Assembly (NCBI RefSeq): GCF_023159225.1
Contig: NC_063167.1
Coordinates: 15,007,360 to 15,071,359, forward strand
DNA from: Perognathus longimembris pacificus
Taxonomy: Eukaryota; Chordata; Mammalia; Rodentia; Heteromyidae
DNA: 64,000 bases
Direction of reading: 5' to 3'
Part shown: positions 19,980 to 30,560 of the stretch, one piece after another
Layout: each line of letters opens with the position of its first letter
Position numbering within the stretch: position 1 is the first letter of the stretch
The notes under the pieces: generated by a model
What the model was told of the DNA's origin: nothing
Seen by the model: only the letters and a program-made list of their open reading frames with translations
Databases searched by the model: none
Made by a program: the position numbers and the translations under genes

Positions 19980-20420
19980 TAATTTTTTTTTCTTTCAGAT
20001 TTAATTCTGTTGATACAGACCATTTCCTTTAAAAAATTTTTTGGTAATCTGTAGTTCAATAAACCTGGTAAGCTTGTTGGAATTTGGAGTAAGAATAAGT
20101 AATTTCTGAGAGCTTGTATGTGGAGTTGACTTGTCAGTGATCTTTATTTAGACATGATGTTTATTTAGAATCCCTGGTCTTGATGCTGGGCAGAAGTTGC
20201 CCAAAGGCTTGTTCTATAGATTTGTGTCACCGAGTATGGGGGCGGGGTGGTGGTGGTATTAATGCTTAGTAGCTTGAATTGAGATGCCCTTGTAGACGTA
20301 ATACACACACATTTTGAGGACTTTGTACAATGAAAAGAGCATGTTGAAATGATATTTTGGACATTGGGTTAAGCAAAATATTTAAAAATTAATGACACCT
20401 GTTTTCTTCTACCTTACTGA

Positions 20421-20523
20421 TTATTTTTGAGCCAGGGTTTCACTCTATCATAGGCTGGCCTTGAATTGGCAATCCTTCTGGCTGCCGGCTGAGCGTGATT
20501 ACAGTCATCTGCTTCTCTGCCTG
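20421..20523 (-). mobile_element. B1-like fragment
   Basis: GAGCCAGGGTTTCACTC ... AGGCTGGCCTTGAATTGG ... GTGATTACAG; reverse B1/7SL. Confidence 0.65.
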
Positions 20524-20549
20524 GCATGCTCCCATATGTGCCCTACTCT

Positions 20550-20628
20550 CTCTTTTACTGGTGTTTGAACTCAGGGCTTTGCACTTGTTAGGCAGATATT
20601 CCTTCAGCTTGAGCCACACCTCCAGCTA
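20550..20628 (-). mobile_element. tRNA-derived (ID-like) fragment
   Basis: GTGTTTGAACTCAGGGC ... GTTAGGCAGATATTCC ... TGAGCCACACCTCCAGC. With the B1 piece before it this may be one old composite. Confidence 0.6.
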
Positions 20629-20640
20629 CTCTGATGATGA

Positions 20641-20830
20641 TTATTTTTGTCAGTCTTGGGACTTGAACTCAGGGCCTGGGCATTGTTCCTGAGCTTTGGT
20701 GCTTAAGGTTAGTGCTCTACCACTTTGAGCCACCCCTGACTTTCCTGCCTGGATTGGCTTTGAACCTTGATCTTCAGCTCTCAGTCTTCTGAGTAGCTAG
20801 GGTTACAGGCACAAGCCACTGGCGCCTGAT
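20641..20830 (-). mobile_element. B1-Geo SINE with junction deletion
   Basis: GTCAGTCTTGGGACTTG ... TGAGCCACC joined to CTGACTTTCCTGCC: the monomer junction is lost. Head GTAGCTAGGGTTACAGG. Confidence 0.82.
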
Positions 20831-20849
20831 TATATGCTGGCAATAGTAA

Positions 20850-21030
20850 GAGCTTCCCATCTGCTTATTCACTGTTCATAATAACACTTATGAGGCAGGT
20901 ATTCCTTCCCACTTTACCTATAAGGGAACTGAGACCCAGAGAAGTTAAACAGCTTGCTCACTATCACACGGGTGGTTAAGTAGAACTGACAAAGCCCTCT
21001 GCGCAGCCTTGCTGTTAAACATTGCACTGA
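20850..21030 (+). mobile_element. MIR element
   Basis: TTATGAGGCAGGTATTCC ... GGGAACTGAGACCCAGAG, AAGTTAAACAGCTTGCTCAC is the MIR core as I know it. Confidence 0.8.
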
Positions 21031-21085
21031 ATACTTTTTTCTACATAGCAGGCCCTTGGTAAACATTTGTTAAATGAGTGACTAA
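21031..21085 (+). mobile_element. L2/MIR-type 3' tail fragment
   Basis: ACATAGCAGGCCCTTGG and AAACATTTGTTAAATGAGTG is the L2-family end motif. Confidence 0.55.
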
Positions 21086-21957
21086 ACTATTCCCCCCTGT
21101 GGGCATAAAGTTTGCCCTATAATTTAGTCAGGAGAGACTTGTACGATCAGGCCCTGTGACCCTAGCTCTGTGCCTCATAGCAGGAGGCACAAACTCCACA
21201 CTGCTGGGTGTAAGAGATAACCCTGTAACCATCAGATCTAAAGTAGGTGCTCTGAATATTGTTTCCCTTAGACACTTGGTGCTGTTTATAGTTTTCAACT
21301 TGAGGCACTTTTTATCTGTTCCATAGAAATCTAAGATCCACTAAGTTAGATGCTACCTTCCTCACCTCCACTTGCTTCTCCAGTGTGTACCACTGTGCTT
21401 GGGAGATGTGGCCCTCAGTGAATCATTGTTAAGTTGTGAGTAAATCTAGGAGTCGTAGGAAAGGAAGTGTTCTGTGAAAGCTCCATATGCAGAACTTGAG
21501 TGGCAAGTGCTACCCAAATCACAGAACTCTTAATATAGATGGCAACCTGAGGAAAACAATTATAAACAAACCAGAGCCCTGGAGGATCATTGCTTCACCT
21601 TTACTTAGATAAGAGTTTTCTTTTTTCCTTTTCACAGTCTTCCCTGATCTTGGCAGTACTGGGGAAGGGGGGAATGAATGGCAGGGTCTTGTGCTTGCAC
21701 TCTGCCACTGAGCTACAGCCCTAACTCTTTGTGCAAGTCTATTAGAGACTGTTTTGGTTTCAGCAAGAGTGAACTAGAAAGGGTTCTTGGGTGTGAGACT
21801 TGCTCTGAACAGCAGGTGTGGCAGTGGACATTGCTCGTGGAGTGTAATGCAGTTTTAAACACAGAAGTTTCCAGGTTTATCTCTCTCCGAGTAAGGTAGA
21901 AAGGGAAGAGATGTGGAGTAGTACCGGGGGTCCCCAAGCATACTGAAGGGGGCTGTG

Positions 21958-22185
21958 TGCTATGGCTCACATACTTGTGGCCTTAGCTAGTCCGGAAGCA
22001 CAGATGTGGGAGCATTGTGGTTCAATGCCAGAGACAGAAGCATGAGGTAAAAGAAAAATAGCTAAAATAGGAGAAAAATAGCTAAAAGCAGAAAGGGCTA
22101 GGGTGTGACTCAAGTGGTAGAGCACATACTTAGTAAGTGTGAAGCTCTGAGCCAAACCACAGTACTGCCGCATGAATGAATAAAC
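21958..22185 (+). mobile_element. B1 + ID-like composite SINE (old)
   Basis: GGCTCACATACTTGTGGCC (B1-like, decayed) followed near 22085 by AGGGCTAGGGTGTGACTC, AAGTGGTAGAGCACATAC (tRNA-like) and an A-rich tail. Confidence 0.6.
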
Positions 22186-22674
22186 AGAACATTGCAGGGA
22201 AACAGTTCTAGGAGAGAAGAGAGAATTTTGCAAGACTCAGTTTTAAAGACTCTTGTGCTTTTGACAAGAATGTTTTCTTTTAAAAACTAAGCTATTAGCC
22301 GCCTTGTGTTGTAGAATTATAATCTGATAATTTACCAAGTTAACATAAGCACAACTTGTGACACTACTGGGATGTGAATCATTTTCCCCAGCTCAACAGA
22401 TTTAACCATGGATAGCTGTGAGTGGAAGAGGATAAAAATAAAAGTAAATAAAGTAATAGAAAATAAAACAGCTGTATAACACAGCCATGGCATTTAGCTG
22501 AAACAATAGCTGGATAGTGTATTTTGGTTATTTCTTCCAGCAACATAGTAACTAACTCGGTATGACTTTATTAATAACTGTAGAGTTTTGGAGGTTATTT
22601 CAGATACATAAGAATGATAAAGACTTACTTTTGAGGTAGAGATCAGGAAGACTGTGGTTTGAGACCAGTCCCAG

Positions 22675-22790
22675 CATGGTGGCACGTGATGTGTTCCCAG
22701 CTGTGTGAGAGGCCATAGGTCAGGGGATCACAGTCCAAGGCCAGCCTCAGGCACAACACAAGACCTTTTCTAGAAAATAATAACTAGAAG
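22675..22790 (+). mobile_element. B1-like SINE monomer
   Basis: CATGGTGGCACGTGATG ... GATCACAGTCCAAGGCC ... AGACCTTTTCTAGAAAATAA. No Geo tail. Confidence 0.7.
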
Positions 22791-23311
22791 CAAAAAACTT
22801 CTCAACCCACAAACAAAAAGAACAAAACCCCAATTATACCTTTAGTTGATCCTCTACCTTTTAATGAATAAAATGAAAAGGTATTTTTAAAAAGTGCTTG
22901 AATCTCTCAACTCAGTGGTATAGGCTAAAGCAAGTGTAGCAGTATAATCTGAGCCACCCCCGCAGAGGAGGAGCCACTGTTCTCACTGGAGACTGCACCT
23001 GACTGCACCTCTGTAATTCACAGAAACATCGTGATTTGTTGGCAGATACTTATGACACGAGAAAATGAGAAACAAGTGCTTCACTTGTCATAAAGTTGGG
23101 ATATATTTTGAGCTTCCATGCTTTTGAATTGAAAGGTTCACATGCAATACTCTCAGAATTTTAAATTATTCAAATTAAACATTGTTACCTCTAGACTTAG
23201 AGGTAACAGGAGCTATGTGTTCTCTTGTTCCTCACTGGGTTGAGTGTAGGCACTCACACTTGGTGAATGAACAAAAACAAGCGTAAAGAATTTCCCGTTA
23301 AGAGACTGAGG

Positions 23312-23396
23312 ACTGGGGATGTAGCTCAATGTAGAGATCTTGCTTAGCATGCAAGTCCTGGACCCAGGACCCCGAGTTCTGACCCTAGGTTTTGTT
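23312..23396 (+). mobile_element. ID-like SINE monomer
   Basis: CTGGGGATGTAGCTCAATG ... CTTGCTTAGCATGCAAG ... CGAGTTCTGACCC; tRNA-Ala layout with decayed boxes. Confidence 0.75.
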
Positions 23397-23417
23397 TTGT
23401 CTTTTAAAGGAAAGATA

Positions 23418-23475
23418 GGCCAGGTGCTGGTGGCCTCACACCTGTAATCCTAGTTACTCATGAGGCTGAGTCATA
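23418..23475 (+). mobile_element. B1-like fragment
   Basis: CAGGTGCTGGTGGCCTCAC, ACCTGTAATCCTAGTTACTC; only the 5' part of a B1 or B1-Geo head. Confidence 0.7.
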
Positions 23476-23947
23476 CCTCCCCTTGTTTGCTCTTTCTCTG
23501 CAAGTAACATACATCGAGGCTCTAGCTCCCGAATACTTGGTGTATTCCCAAAGAGTAGGGTTGTATCTTGTATGTATAATGTTGTTACATCAGTAGGTCA
23601 GTCTATTCTGCCCGACTTCCCTTCCTGGATTAGAAAACCAAGATCCAAAGAGAGAAGTCATTTCACCATACTTAGATGGCTTCTGCGTGGAAAGCCAGAC
23701 TATTTTGCAAGTCAGGCATTTGTCCTGGTTCCTGATCTCACAACAAAATCCTTTGACTTATGACAAGCCATATCATTCAGTGGTATAAAATAGTAGCAAG
23801 ACTGTTCTTCTCCACACCTTGAAGCATTTGGTCTAGAGAGGGCTTTCAGTCACAAAATCCTACAAAAAGCAGTGTAGTACTACTGGTTTTGCCTTAAAGT
23901 ATACTTATGTCTGCTTCTCAGTTTGTGTGAAGTAAGAACGCTCTTGA

Positions 23948-24156
23948 GGCTGGGAATATGGCCTAGTGGCAAGAGTGCTTGCCTCCTATACATGAAGCCC
24001 TGGGTTCAATTCCCCAGCACCATATATATAGAAAATGGCCATAAGTGGTGCTGTGGCTCAAGCGGCAGTGCTAGCCTTGAGCAAGAAGAAGCCAGGGACA
24101 GTGCTCAGGCCCTGAGTCCAAGGCCCAGGACTGGCAAAAAAAAAGAAAAAAAAAAA
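23948..24156 (+). mobile_element. IDL-Geo SINE
   Basis: GGCTGGGAATATGGCCTAG ... ACCATATATATAGAAAATGG ... GAGTCCAAGGCCCAGG. Target duplication GAAC(G/A)CTCTTGA at 23936-23947 and 24157-24168. Confidence 0.94.
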
Positions 24157-24611
24157 GAACACTCTTGAATTTGAGTATAGGACTTCTGGGACTTTAGGTG
24201 GGCTTGGTTTAAGTTTGAGTATGTCCATGTTTAAGATAGGATTGCTTTCCTTTGCGGGAGGGAAGAGATTGTTAGTTACCAAATTTGATCCTAACAGACA
24301 GCAGTCAGATTACTGGCCTGCAAAGAGCAGAGTCCAAAAGGCATCGTGAAGAATTCAGGGTTCAACCAGTTTTGATTTTTTTTCCATGTTTTTCCTCTTA
24401 GACAATGTTTGTGAAAATACAGTATACCTGTCAAGTACAATAGAGTTAGAATTGCTTGAAATGCTTAAAATTTTTTTTCAGTTTCCTGAACCTGCTCCAA
24501 CATTCTACTATATAGCTTCTCTTCATCTTCATAGCAGTTTCCACATTCGTTCAGTAATTTGTGTTTCGCTTCATTTTAATATCTCCTGTGGCAGTTTTGT
24601 TTGATTGAACC

Positions 24612-24702
24612 CCTCCCCTCTCCATGGTACTGGAGATTGAACTCATGAACTTGCCCTTGCAAGGCAGGCACTCTACCACTTGAGCTGTGCCTCCAGATCC
24701 TT
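24612..24702 (-). mobile_element. ID-like tRNA-derived fragment
   Basis: ATGGTACTGGAGATTGAACTC ... AAGGCAGGCACTCTACC in reverse orientation (first motif shortened by one here: GGTACTGGAGATTGAAC). Confidence 0.6.
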
Positions 24703-25004
24703 TTTTTTTTGCCTTGCCTTATTTTCAGAGTAGGGTTCCACTATAATGCCCAGACTGGCCTGGGCTGTATTCCTCTGCCTTGTGCTTCCTTGCTTCTTTG
24801 GAGAATGGCAGGTGTGCATCATTGTACTCAGCTATTGTGCTTTCCCTCATAGCTGGGACAATAGACATATACCACTGCTCCCAGCCATTGGTTGAGGTGG
24901 AGTCTCACAAACTTTTTGCCTGGGCTAGCCTCAAACCATGATTCCTCCAATTTCTACCTCCCAAGTAGCTAGCATTCCAGACTTGAGCCATTGTACTTAG
25001 CTTG
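24703..25004 (-). mobile_element. B1-like SINE pieces
   Basis: A reverse B1 (AGACTGGCCTGGGCTG), a scrap (ATAGCTGGGACAATAG) and a second reverse B1-like unit (GAGTCTCACAAAC ... AGTAGCTAGCATTCC) in succession. Confidence 0.6.
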
Positions 25005-25107
25005 CTTGCTTTTTTAGAAAGAAAGATTCCTGTCTGTATTATAAATATCAAAAACTAAGAAAGGGCATGCATTGGAACTTCCTAGTCCTTGACTTTAGAA
25101 TATTGGG

Positions 25108-25368
25108 CTGAGCTGGGCGCTGGTGGCTCACGCCTGTAATCCTGGCTACTCAGTAGGCTGAGGTATTAAGGATGGAGGTTCAAAGCCAGCTTGGGCAGGA
25201 AAGTTGAGATTCTTAGCTTCAATTAACCACCAGAAAAACCAGAAGTGGTGCTGTGGCTCAAAGTGGTAGAGAGAGTGCTAGCCTTGTGGTGAAGAGCTCA
25301 GGGACAGTGCTCAGGCCCAGAGTTCAGGTTCTGTGACTGGCAAGGCAAACAAACAAATAAATAGAATA
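25108..25368 (+). mobile_element. B1-Geo SINE
   Basis: GCTGGGCGCTGGTGGCTCAC ... CTTCAATTAACCACCAG ... GAAGAGCTCAGGGACAG, tail GCAAACAAACAAATAAATAG. The best-preserved B1 head in intron 1. Confidence 0.92.
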
Positions 25369-25384
25369 TTGGTCTGTTCTAAGC

Positions 25385-25560
25385 CCTTCCTATTTATTGA
25401 CCTCATTTCCCCTAACAATCCCATGATAAAGGCAGAAAGTCCCCCATCTTGTAGAAGAGGATAGCAGCCCAGAGGGGTTCTGCCACTTTGAAAGTTGCGC
25501 AGCTAAGAAGTGGTGGAATTGCTGAGAGTCTTGCTTGGTGTTTTTAACCACCATCCTTTG
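25385..25560 (+). mobile_element. MIR element
   Basis: ATTTATTGACCTCATTTCC ... CCCATGATAAAGGCAG ... GCAGCTAAGAAGTGGTGGAA follows the MIR core order. Confidence 0.65.
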
Positions 25561-25682
25561 CTGTGTTAGCAGATGAGAGTGTTAACTAGATTAATGCTTG
25601 TCAAGAGCTTTTTTCAGGAGCACAGAGTTCATCTTCTGTACGGTAAATGTTGTGGACTCTTATTTTTATTTATTTATTTATT

Positions 25683-25914
25683 TTGGTGATGGTCTAGGGC
25701 CTTGAACTGAAGGCTTGGGCACTGTTCTTGAGGTTTTTTTCCTCAAGGCTAGCACTCTACCACTTGAGCCACCACTCTACTTGGGCTTTTTTAAGTACAA
25801 AATTGGAGATTAAATGTCTCATAGGCTTTCCTGCCTATGAGGTAGGCAACAAACCTCAATTTTCAGTCCCCTGAGTAGTTAGGATTGCAGGTGTGAACCA
25901 CCAACGCCCAGCCT
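25683..25914 (-). mobile_element. B1-Geo SINE (diverged)
   Basis: GGCCTTGAACTGAAGGC ... CAAAATTGGAGATTAAATG ... GTTAGGATTGCAGGTGTG. Confidence 0.8.
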
Positions 25915-26239
25915 GTCTTTCCATGTGAACTCCTAACAACCTATCCTGGGGTCCTATTCAGTTTTGTTTTAACTTGCCTAATTCCTGAGTAGATGATGCT
26001 GAACAAGGAAACAGTAGCAACTGAGGTCTTTCCTTGATTTTGTTCTTGCCTCTGTTTATTTCCAGAGGCAGAGCTTGAGAATGTAATAATTCTTCCGATG
26101 ATTAGACTTTATTTCTCTAATTACAGTTCTTTGATAGGGTTATTATCAGGAAACAATGCTAGAGACTGGCTATGGCCAGTGACTTTTGACGTCTTAAATA
26201 AAAGGATATCTTTGTTTTACTGCATTAAGTGGACTGGGC

Positions 26240-26479
26240 TTTTTTTTTTAGTCGGTCATGGGGCTTGAGCTCTGCCTGGGTGCTGTCCCTGAGCTTTTTC
26301 CAAAGCTCAAGGCCAGTGCTCTACCACTTTGAGCCACAGTGTCATTTCCAGTTTTCTGGTGGTTAATTCAGGTAAAAGTCCCATGGTCTTTCCTGCCCTG
26401 ACTGACTTGGAACTATGATCTTCAGATCTCAGCTTCCTGAGTAGCTAGGATTATAGGCATGAGTCGGCGGTGTCTGGCT
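26240..26479 (-). mobile_element. B1-Geo SINE
   Basis: ATGGGGCTTGAGCTCTGCC ... TGGTGGTTAATTCAGG ... GTAGCTAGGATTATAGGC. Confidence 0.87.
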
Positions 26480-26649
26480 AGACTGGACTTTATGTAGGCT
26501 ATTTCTTAAAGCATGGGACCCCGATGTTGATCAGAACAGGGTGGAGGGTGATTATTTCCCTCTGCCATTTTCTGAAAGGGAAAGTACTGTGTTTACTCTA
26601 GTGACTGAGTGCTTAAACTGAGTCCTTGTTGTGTATAGGAAGTGTCTTT

Positions 26650-26733
26650 TTTTTGGCAGTATTGGAGTTTGAACTCAGGGCTCCTATGCTTGTTAGGCAG
26701 GTGCTCTACTACTTGAGCCAAGTCCACAACAGG
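26650..26733 (-). mobile_element. tRNA-derived (ID-like) SINE
   Basis: TTGGAGTTTGAACTCAGGGC ... GTTAGGCAGGTGCTCTAC. Target duplication AGGAAGTGTCTT at about 26638 and 26735. Confidence 0.75.
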
Positions 26734-26747
26734 AAGTGTCTTCAAGT

Positions 26748-26870
26748 CAAGTTACATTTGTTAACTGGTTACCATGTGCCAGGATCACTATGTGATCCCA
26801 TAGTGTGTAGTCAGTTTTTACAGATGATGTACAGATGTACAGTGAATTAAGTAATGAAGTCAGCATTCAG
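26748..26870 (+). mobile_element. MIR fragment
   Basis: TTACATTTGTTAACTGG, ACCATGTGCCAGGATCAC ... ACAGATGATGTACAGATG; MIR 5' part with AT-rich decay. Confidence 0.5.
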
Positions 26871-26873
26871 ATC

Positions 26874-26875
<2 letters not shown>

Positions 26876-26933
<58 letters not shown>
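26876..26933. repeat. (GT)n(AT)n microsatellite
   Basis: About 18 GT units run into about 10 AT units and then a C-run; uninterrupted purine-pyrimidine alternation. Confidence 0.95.
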
Positions 26934-27062
26934 CCCCCCCCCGTCCTGGGGCTTGAACTCAGGGCCTGAGCACTGTCCCTGGCTTCTTTTTGCTCAAGTC
27001 TAGCACTCTGTCACTTGAGCCATACAAGGCAAACACTTGCCACTAGGCCATATTCCCAGCCC
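26934..27062 (-). mobile_element. IDL-Geo SINE with internal deletion
   Basis: Geo tail to ACTTGAGCCA, then directly TACAAGGCAAACACTTGCC and the head end. The whole monomer junction is missing. Confidence 0.88.
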
Positions 27063-27080
27063 CTCGATGATTATATTCTT

Positions 27081-27315
27081 TTTTTGTTTGTTTGTTTGTT
27101 TGTTTTTTGTTTTTGGGTTTTTTTTGCCAGTCCTGGGCTTGAACTCAGGGCCCGAGCACTGTCCCTGGCTTCTTTTTGCTCAAGGATAGCACTTCACCAC
27201 TTGAGCCACAGCGCCACTTCTGGCCATTTTCTATATATGTGGTGCTGGGGAATCGAACCCAGGGCTTCATGTATACGAGGCAAGCACTCTTGCCACTAGG
27301 CCATATTCCCAGCCC
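27081..27315 (-). mobile_element. IDL-Geo SINE (second of serial set)
   Basis: TTTGTTTG-rich tail, then GCCAGTCCTGGGCTTG ... ATTCCCAGCCC. Target duplication CTCGATGATTATATTCTT at 27063-27080 and 27316-27333. Confidence 0.93.
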
Positions 27316-27341
27316 CTCGATGATTATATTCTTAAGTTACT

Positions 27342-27547
27342 CTTTTTTTTTTTGGCCAGTCCTGGGCCTTGGACTCAGGGCCTGAGCACTGTCCCTGGCT
27401 TCTTCCCGCTCAAGGCTGCTAGCACTCTGCCACTTGAGCCACAGCGCCGCTTCTGGCCGTTTTCTGTATATGTGGTGCTGGGGAATCGAACCTAGGGCCT
27501 CGTGTATCCGAGGCAGGCACTCTTGCCACTAGGCTATATCCCCAGCC
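27342..27547 (-). mobile_element. IDL-Geo SINE, young subfamily Y1 (third of set)
   Basis: CTTCCCGCTC, GCGCCGCTTC and CTCGTGTATCCGAGGC mark Y1. Inserted beside the 3' target copy of the previous SINE. Its own duplication CTTAAGTTACTCTTTT is at 27331-27346 and 27548-27563. Confidence 0.95.
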
Positions 27548-27635
27548 CTTAAGTTACTCTTTTGATAACACATTGTTCTGTACATTCCCTAGAAAAAGTC
27601 TGAAGGAAAATGGCAGTGGTCAGGAGCCCATTCTT

Positions 27636-27845
27636 TTTTTTTTTTTTTTTTTGGCCAGTCCTGGGGCTTGGACTCAGGGCCTGAGCACTGTCCCTGGCTT
27701 CTTTTTGCTCAAGGCTAGCACTCTGCCACTTGAGCCACAGCGCCACTTCTGGCCATTTTCTGTATATGTGGTGCTGGGGAATTGAACCCAGGGCCTCATG
27801 TATAGGAGGCAAGCACTCTTGCCACTAGGCCATATCCCCAGCCCC
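27636..27845 (-). mobile_element. IDL-Geo SINE
   Basis: Long T-run, GGCCAGTCCTGGGGCTTGG ... TGTATAGGAGGCAAGC. Perfect 15-bp target duplication CAGGAGCCCATTCTT at 27621-27635 and 27846-27860. Confidence 0.95.
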
Positions 27846-28029
27846 CAGGAGCCCATTCTTGTTTCAGGCTTCAGTTCTTTCTTCCTCCAGACAGTATCAT
27901 CTCACCTCCAGTCCCATAAACACAACAAAAGAGGGGACTCCTTATGAGGTGTTTTAAAGGCTGACTAGTCTAAAGACTGATTAAGCTAGGTTTTCTAAGT
28001 GAGCAATTCCTTTTACCCCCACTTAGTAA

Positions 28030-28270
28030 AACATTAAATATTTATGGCAGCTGCCACTGACCCCTGTTCTGCAATGTGGGAGTCACCCAGCAGCGTCTCA
28101 TTAGGTACTAATATTATGCAATTGGAGAATTACAACAGGTCTGGAGCTGGGAGGGCGAGGCTGGTGAGGAATAGTGGCCGTGTGAGAGGAACTCTGGACA
28201 GAGTCAGACCCCCTTCATAAGAACAAAACGTAGATGGCGATTCATTCTTTATCTGGGAATTTGTGATTAT
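28030..28270. other. Unique block, possible conserved non-coding element
   Basis: Repeat-free sequence including CATTAGGTACTAATATTATG and CAATTGGAGAATTACAAC, words of the kind homeodomain or POU factors bind. Nothing is proven; flagged from appearance only. Confidence 0.25.
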
Positions 28271-28439
28271 TATTGGGTCATGGTATTATTCCCATCTTCT
28301 CCATGATTATTTGGATTTTCTAGTTTGTAAGGATACATAGGTGTGTATTTTATAACATGAAATCATAATTTTAAAACGAATCCAAATTAAAATTCTCTTC
28401 GGCATGTGAATATTTATAGTATTTTTAATTTTTTAAAAT

Positions 28440-28570
28440 TATTTTAAATATTTTTATTGTCAGTGATGTACAGAGGGGTTACAATTTCATACATAAATCA
28501 GTGAGTACATTTCTTATCAAACTTGTTACCTCCTCCCTCATTTTTCTCCCACCTTCCCTCTCCAATATAC
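28440..28570 (-). mobile_element. L1 3'-end-like fragment
   Basis: GATGTACAGAGGGGTTAC ... CAGTGAGTACATTTCTTATC ... C/T-rich end. Clearly related to 56218-56345. Confidence 0.5.
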
Positions 28571-28612
28571 TTAGTTTTTATTAGATTCCAATATACTTAG
28601 TCTTTATTAGAT
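28561..28612. repeat. 26-bp tandem duplication
   Basis: Two copies of a unit beginning TCCAATATACTTAGT, 28561-28586 and 28587-28612, differing at one base. Confidence 0.9.
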
Positions 28613-28969
28613 GTAATTACTACACTACAAAATTCACCCATTTAGAAGGCAAAAATCAGATTTGCAGTATATCCAGAAGGTATTCAACTATCTCCATTCT
28701 AATTTGATAACATTTCTATTAGCTCTAAAAAGAATCTACCCTCATCAGCAGTTACTCCTTATTGTCTACTCATAATTGCTGTTATTCCTCACAGGCTTAT
28801 ACGGAAGCCCTAGGTAGCCACAAGTTTATTTTGTCTCTGAATTTACATATTTTGGGCATCTCGTGTAACTGAACTTTTGTGTTGGCTTCTTTTACTTAGC
28901 CTATTTTCAAAGCTCATCTAAGTTAGAACATGTATTCTTAAAAAAAATTTCCCCTGCCCACAATTTTTT

Positions 28970-29072
28970 TTTTTAGTTTAAGTAGTTGTACAAAGGAGTT
29001 GATTCAATTCAACAAGTTAGCTTATAAATAAGTACAGTGCATCTTGATCAAAGTCACCCCTTCTATCAATCT
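28970..29072 (-). mobile_element. L1 3'-end-like fragment
   Basis: AAGTAGTTGTACAAAGGAGT ... GAGTACAGTG-like part ... AAAGTCACCCCTTC. Shares its first 17 nt almost exactly with 42017. Confidence 0.45.
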
Positions 29073-29082
29073 ATTTTTTTGG

Positions 29083-29440
29083 TGTGGGGGGGAAGTTGTG
29101 GGGCTTGAACTCAGAGCCTGGGTGCTGTCCCTGAGTTCTTTTGCTCAAGGCTAGTGCGTTACCTCTTTGAGCCAAAGATCTATTTCTGATTTTCTGGTGG
29201 TCAATTGGACTGGCTTTGAACTTGGAGCCTGGGGGCTGTCCCTGAGCTTCTTTTTGCTCAAGGCTAGCACTCTACCATTTGAACCATAGCGCCACTTCCA
29301 GCTTTTTCTTGTTATGTGGTACTGAGGAATTGAACCCAGAGCTTCATGCATGCTAGGCAAGCACTCTACCACTAAGTCATTCCCAGCTAGATCTCAACCT
29401 TCTGAGTAGCTAGGGTTACAGGCGTTAGCCACCACGACTT
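29083..29440 (-). mobile_element. B1-Geo SINE, split by IDL-Geo
   Basis: GTGGGGCTTGAACTCAGAGC to GTGGTCAATTGGACTGGC, then an IDL-Geo, then the head end AGATCTCAACCTTCTGAG. Confidence 0.83.
29217..29388 (-). mobile_element. IDL-Geo SINE nested in B1-Geo
   Basis: TTGGAGCCTGGGGGCTG ... TGTTATGTGGTACTGAGG ... AAGTCATTCCCAGC. The poly-A end is missing; the join reads CTTTGAACTTGG, a microhomology with the Geo word CTTGAACT. Confidence 0.8.
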
Positions 29441-29452
29441 GATCTTGTTTTT

Positions 29453-29489
29453 ACTCTACCATTCTACCACTAAGCCATATTCCCAACCC
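29453..29489 (-). mobile_element. IDL head fragment
   Basis: CTACCACTAAGCCATATTCC only: the extreme 5' end of an IDL element. Confidence 0.55.
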
Positions 29490-29961
29490 AATGTATTACA
29501 TTTTTGTGTTGCTGCTTAAATTTAATCCTCCTGAGAGAGAGCTGCTTCTCAGAAGCAGATGGTAGTGAGTTTCTTCTTAGTGCTTTTGCCTTATACATCT
29601 CAGTTGGGACTAAAGAAGTGGGGTGTTTGGAAACAGCAGCAAGCACCGACCCAGGGTACTGGAGACTGTGTTCTTGGGGAAGAAACACTCATTATATTTT
29701 GGTCCTTCTACCCAAAGAATGAGGAAAGGGGCACCTAACAGTACTGAAAACTTTTAGACAATAACTGCTCTATTCTAGACTCTATAAATACCACAGAAAA
29801 CTCCCTGTGACCCACCCGGCCCTATGACTGCAGAGGCTGAATGGGTGGCCCAGGCCTCCACCCTCTGGTGGTAGTCTGTAATTTAACAGTCCTTTACTGG
29901 TGAGCTTGGCTGGTATCCAGTGTTTTGCCGTTAAAAGCAATACTTCTGTGTTCCTCCCACT

Positions 29962-30118
29962 CCTCCCCCCGTCCTGGGCCATGAACTCAGGGCCTAGGCT
30001 CTGTCTCTGAACCTCTCCATACTCAAGGCTAGAGCTCCACATGAGCTACAGACTCCACTTCTGGCTTTTTCTGGAGATAGGAGTCTCACAGACTTTTCCT
30101 GCCCAGGCTGGTGTTTCG
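29962..30118 (-). mobile_element. B1-Geo SINE, truncated
   Basis: CCATGAACTCAGGGCCTAGG ... TTCTGGAGATAGGAGTCTC ... CCAGGCTGGTG; cut at the next copy. Confidence 0.8.
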
Positions 30119-30343
30119 ATCTTGGACTTGAACTCCTGGCCTGTGTGCTGTCCCTGAACTTTTTTTTGCTCAAGGCCTAGCGCTCTACCATTTTAAGCCA
30201 CAGTGCCACTTCCAGTTTTCGGGTGGTTAATTGGAGAGTAATAGTTTAGGAGACTTTCTGTCCAGGCTGGTTGAGCTATGATCTTCCGATCTCAGCCTTC
30301 TGAATAGCTGGGATTACAGGTGTGAACCACTGGCACATGGCTT
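30119..30343 (-). mobile_element. B1-Geo SINE
   Basis: CTTGGACTTGAACTCCTGGC ... GGTGGTTAATTGGAGAG ... ATAGCTGGGATTACAGG. Tandem, same direction as 29962-30118. Confidence 0.87.
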
Positions 30344-30445
30344 ATCTGGTTCTGTGTTTACTACGTCTATGTCAAAGTTTGCTATTTATTCCTTTGTTTT
30401 CTAGTTGTTGATAATTACTCATTGAAACATTAAAAAATTAAAAAT

Positions 30446-30560
30446 ACCTCATGCTTGTAATCTTAGCACCTTTGAGGTTGAGATCTAAGGATTGTAGTTA
30501 GCAGCAAGCTGGACTAGGAAAGTCCATTGGACTCTGTATCTTCAGTTAACTACCAAACAC
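30446..30560 (+). mobile_element. B1-Geo head without tail
   Basis: CTCATGCTTGTAATCTTAGC ... CTTCAGTTAACTACCAAAC and then unique sequence. Ends exactly where Geo would begin. Confidence 0.75.
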
